From NCBI GenBank assembly GCA_964467705.1, contig CAYXUZ010000150.1:1-15540 (forward strand): a DNA stretch of 15,540 nucleotides, in the 5' to 3' direction. Positions within the stretch are counted from its first letter, which is position 1. The number at the start of each line of letters is the position of its first letter. Positions 13,319 through 15,540 of the stretch are shown here, piece after piece. The notes beneath the pieces were generated by a model. That model searched no databases and was not told the DNA's origin. It saw nothing but the letters and a program-made list of their open reading frames with translations. Origin of the DNA: CAADGU01 sp964467705. GTDB taxonomy: Bacteria; Chloroflexota; Anaerolineae; Promineifilales; Promineifilaceae. The translations under genes and the position numbers were made by a program.

Positions 13319-14180
13319 AATAAACAGAGGGCACATACCGGTACGCATAATCCGGTTCCACGTAATCCCCTTTTGGCTGACGTTTGGGGAATTTCACCGG
13401 TTCACGTGGCACGTCTTCATAGGGCACCACGCTGAGCAGATGGGAAATGCAGTTCAGGCGTGCCCGGCGTTTGTCGTTGCCATCCACCACATACCAGGGA
13501 CTATCGTCGGTATCGGTGGCGGCAAACATGGCGTCACGGGCGCGGGAATAGTCATACCAATGGCTGTAGCTCTTCAAATCCATCGGCGTGAGTTTCCAGA
13601 TTTTACGGCCGTCGTCATCACGTGCTTTCAGGCGCAGGCTCTGGTTTTCCATGCTCACTTCCAGCCAATACTTGATCAGAATCACGCCCGAATTGATGAT
13701 GGCCCGTTCCACCGGGGCGGCATACTTCAGGAAGTATGCCACCTGCTCTTCCGTGGCAAAACCCATCACCCGTTCCACACCGGCCCGGTTGTACCAGCTT
13801 CGGTCAAATATCACCACTTCGCCGGCGGCCGGTAAGTACGGCATGTAACGCTGAAAATACATCTGCGACTTTTCCCGTTCGGTGGGTGCGGACAAGGCCA
13901 CAACCTTAAATACGCGCGGGCTGGTGCGTTCGGTGATGCGCTTGATGACACCGCCTTTCCCGGCCGTGTCTCGCCCTTCAAACACGATGCACACCTTCGC
14001 CCCGGTATATTTCACCCACTCCTGCATCTTGACCAACTCCTCCTGGAGCGGCCGCATCTTCTTTTCAAATTCTTTATTGGAGAGCGGTTCGGAGGTGGTT
14101 ACGGCCGTAGCTTCCATCACAACCTCTTTTTCTTTCTCCTTTCCCTTCTTGCCCTTCTTTTTGCCTTTTTCTTTTGCCAT
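13317..14180 (-). CDS. ppk2: Polyphosphate kinase 2 (PPK2, class I type)
   Basis: A 287-residue soluble kinase that moves phosphate between polyphosphate and nucleotides, in this family usually making ATP or GTP from the diphosphate. The Walker A motif is EGRDTAGKGG (68-77) and Walker B is FDRSWYNRAGVERV (125-138); the lid segment contains YDYSRARDAMF and the C-terminus PDYAYRYVPSVY is typical. A single-domain protein of this length fits class I PPK2. The first 20 residues are nearly all Lys, Gly and Glu, an unusual basic tail that could bind polyphosphate. ATG 14180 has AGGAG at 6-7 nt. It lies 117 nt downstream of arcA; its stop codon runs into a hairpin. ADP versus GDP preference cannot be read from sequence. 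Confidence 0.95.
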   Translation of the reverse strand: MAKEKGKKKGKKGKEKEKEVVMEATAVTTSEPLSNKEFEKKMRPLQEELVKMQEWVKYTGAKVCIVFEGRDTAGKGGVIKRITERTSPRVFKVVALSAPTEREKSQMYFQRYMPYLPAAGEVVIFDRSWYNRAGVERVMGFATEEQVAYFLKYAAPVERAIINSGVILIKYWLEVSMENQSLRLKARDDDGRKIWKLTPMDLKSYSHWYDYSRARDAMFAATDTDDSPWYVVDGNDKRRARLNCISHLLSVVPYEDVPREPVKFPKRQPKGDYVEPDYAYRYVPSVY

Positions 14181-14206
14181 TTCCGTCTCCTTCTATAATC
14201 AGGGGA

Positions 14207-14251
14207 GCGGGGCACGCCTTCGTGCTCCGCGTGGGACGTGGGGTGTCCCAC
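14207..14251. terminator. Two adjacent hairpins between arcA and ppk2
   Basis: A 10-bp stem with one G-T (14207-14216 with 14221-14230, loop CCTT) directly abuts a 7-bp stem GTGGGAC/GTCCCAC (14231-14237 with 14245-14251). They are 46 nt downstream of the arcA stop. There is no T-run on the minus strand, so they may process or partly terminate the arcA transcript rather than end it fully. Confidence 0.45.
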
Positions 14252-14297
14252 ACTCCTCGATTAAATAGCCCAAATGACCAATCTCTCAATCTCCTCC

Positions 14298-15524
14298 CTA
14301 CACCGGGTCGCGCCACACGGGGCAGGTCATACAATGGCCACCGCCGCGCCCGCGCCCTAATTCCGAACCGGGGATGGTCAGCACCGTGATGCCTGCCTGC
14401 CGCAGCCGGGCATTTGTCCACTCGTTGCGGTCATACGCCACCACCACGCCGGGCTGCAAGGCTACCACATTGTTGCCATCGTCCCACTGCTCCCGTTCCT
14501 GTTCAAACTCATCACCGCCGGTCGGCACCACGCGCAGCTTCTTTAGCCCCAGCGCCTCCTGCACTACGGCCAGCCAGCCTTTGTCTTCGATGGTCACATC
14601 CATTTGCCCTTCTTTGTTGCCGGGGCGGTAACTGATGGGCTGGATAGTGTTGACCACCCGCTCGTAAATCGTCACCAGGTCACGGTCACAGAAGGTGAAG
14701 ATGGTATCCAGGTGCATACTGGCCCGGTCTGGTGGCATTTTGGCGGCAATAACGCGGGTGGCTGCGCCATGTTTGAACAATGCCTGCGCCACCTGCCCCA
14801 CCGCCTGATAAGTGGTGCGCTCACCCATGCCAATCAGCACCACGCCATTCCCCACCGGCATCACATCACCACCCTCAACGGTAGCATTGCCATGATCCAC
14901 ATCCGGGTCGCCCCACCAGATTTTGAAATCGCCGCCCTTAAATTCGGGGTGGTATTTGTAGATGGCGGTCAGGTGCAGCGTCTCTTTGCGGCGGGCGGGC
15001 CAGAACATGGGGTTGACGGTGACGCCGCCATAAATCCAGCACGAACTGTCGCGGGTGAAGAGTTGGTTGGGCAGGGGAGAGATGACAAATTCGCCGCCGC
15101 CCCATGCTTTGCGGGCAAAATTGCCCAGTTCGCCGGGCAGTTCGGCAATGGTCACACCGCCAATCAGGTGCGCCACAAGTTTGACCGGTTCCAGGCTGTC
15201 CAGCCAGGCGCGCAGTTCCGGCACCACACCTACGCCTACTTCGTTAGGGGTGATTTTGCGGTCAAGGATGTACGCTTTACCTTCCGGGTCGGCGACCACA
15301 TCTTCCAACAGTTCATGGACACGCATGACCTTGACACCCGCTTCTTCGCGCATCAAATCTACAAAAGCGTCGTGGTCTTGCCGCGCCTTGCGCGTCCAGA
15401 TCACGTCATCGAACAGCAGTTCCTGGCAGTTGCTGGGCGTCAGCCGCCGCATCTCCAGCCCTGGCCGATGCACAATCACTTTTCTCAACTTACCGACTTC
15501 TGAATGAACTCCAAATTCGCTCAT
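14298..15524 (-). CDS. arcA: Arginine deiminase
   Basis: A 408-residue cytoplasmic enzyme that hydrolyses L-arginine to citrulline and ammonia, the first step of the arginine dihydrolase pathway. The guanidino-modifying catalytic set is complete: Asp159 in LFTRDSS, Glu217 in VEGGD, His271 and Asp273 in MHLDTIFTF, and the nucleophile Cys398 in GGGHCMTCP ten residues from the end. ATG 15524 has GAGGAG 9 nt upstream. The usual partners arcB (ornithine carbamoyltransferase) and arcC (carbamate kinase) are not next to it downstream; the upstream side is beyond the window. The next gene is ppk2. It contains no ACGGCCGT, unlike most of the window, which could mean later arrival. Confidence 0.97.
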   Translation of the reverse strand: MSEFGVHSEVGKLRKVIVHRPGLEMRRLTPSNCQELLFDDVIWTRKARQDHDAFVDLMREEAGVKVMRVHELLEDVVADPEGKAYILDRKITPNEVGVGVVPELRAWLDSLEPVKLVAHLIGGVTIAELPGELGNFARKAWGGGEFVISPLPNQLFTRDSSCWIYGGVTVNPMFWPARRKETLHLTAIYKYHPEFKGGDFKIWWGDPDVDHGNATVEGGDVMPVGNGVVLIGMGERTTYQAVGQVAQALFKHGAATRVIAAKMPPDRASMHLDTIFTFCDRDLVTIYERVVNTIQPISYRPGNKEGQMDVTIEDKGWLAVVQEALGLKKLRVVPTGGDEFEQEREQWDDGNNVVALQPGVVVAYDRNEWTNARLRQAGITVLTIPGSELGRGRGGGHCMTCPVWRDPV

Positions 15525-15540
15525 GGTTTTGTTCTCCTCG

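Larger units (their letters stand above)
480..14108. repeat. Highly iterated palindrome ACGGCCGT, 34 copies
   Basis: Exact copies start at 480, 721, 776, 857, 1365, 1755, 1995, 2082, 2403, 2775, 2788, 3391, 3723, 4024, 4285, 4436, 4932, 5142, 5269, 5330, 5988, 6233, 7367, 7629, 7689, 8067, 10060, 10283, 11388, 11808, 11951, 12871, 13605 and 14101, counted by hand. Most lie inside genes, read mainly as Thr-Ala-Val or X-Gly-Arg. A simple base-composition estimate predicts fewer than one copy in this length. Confidence 0.93.

Noticed and set aside
14604..15503. A 299-codon plus-strand frame antisense to arcA
   Set aside because: arcA on the other strand has every catalytic residue and a ribosome site; the antisense frame is a by-product of its codon use.

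Overview
The window looks like a moderately GC-rich, free-living bacterial chromosome contig. A run of 10 N inside a gene at 10327-10336 marks an assembly join, so this is probably a draft or metagenome assembly. No rRNA or taxon-specific marker is present. Class I PPK2, orphan arginine deiminase, a Pro/Thr-rich single-span protein and mosaics of short dispersed repeats between genes suggest a Chloroflexota (Anaerolineae-like) organism. That is an inference, about even odds.

Layout. Positions 1-344 hold RNA genes: a minus-strand tRNA-Phe then tRNA-Gly unit with a near-consensus promoter, and a divergent plus-strand selenocysteine tRNA (anticodon TCA). Positions 373-1805 hold a SAM methyltransferase and a two-span membrane protein of unknown function, both plus strand. 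A convergent hairpin separates them from a minus-strand single-span coiled-coil protein (1859-2434). Positions 2435-2870 form a leader region ahead of leuS with a promoter candidate, a leucine-rich 38-codon ORF, an intrinsic terminator and repeats. leuS (2871-5330) is followed by 356 bases of repeat mosaic and then by a membrane-anchored penicillin-acylase-family Ntn hydrolase (5687-7864). From 7925 to 15524 every gene is on the minus strand. In transcription order these are arginine deiminase (arcA), PPK2 polyphosphate kinase, a ZIP-type metal transporter, a P2-like P-type cation ATPase and a DHA2-type MFS exporter. A hairpin lies in each gap, so they are probably separate or partly coupled units rather than one operon.

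How the genes relate. The minus-strand cluster combines energy-linked enzymes (arcA without arcB/arcC, and PPK2) with three transporters; a functional link is possible but unproven. The tRNA-Sec means the genome probably encodes selenoproteins, but no convincing one is visible here.

Most unusual signals: (1) the palindrome ACGGCCGT occurs 34 times by my hand count, on both coding strands and in spacers, like a highly iterated palindrome; it is absent from arcA and nearly absent from the MFS gene. (2) The P-type ATPase lacks almost all of the SERCA-type ion-binding carboxylates. (3) A dispersed GCAAAG-type repeat lies inside the leuS reading frame, with a sister copy in the next spacer. (4) There is a possible leader-peptide/terminator arrangement ahead of leuS.
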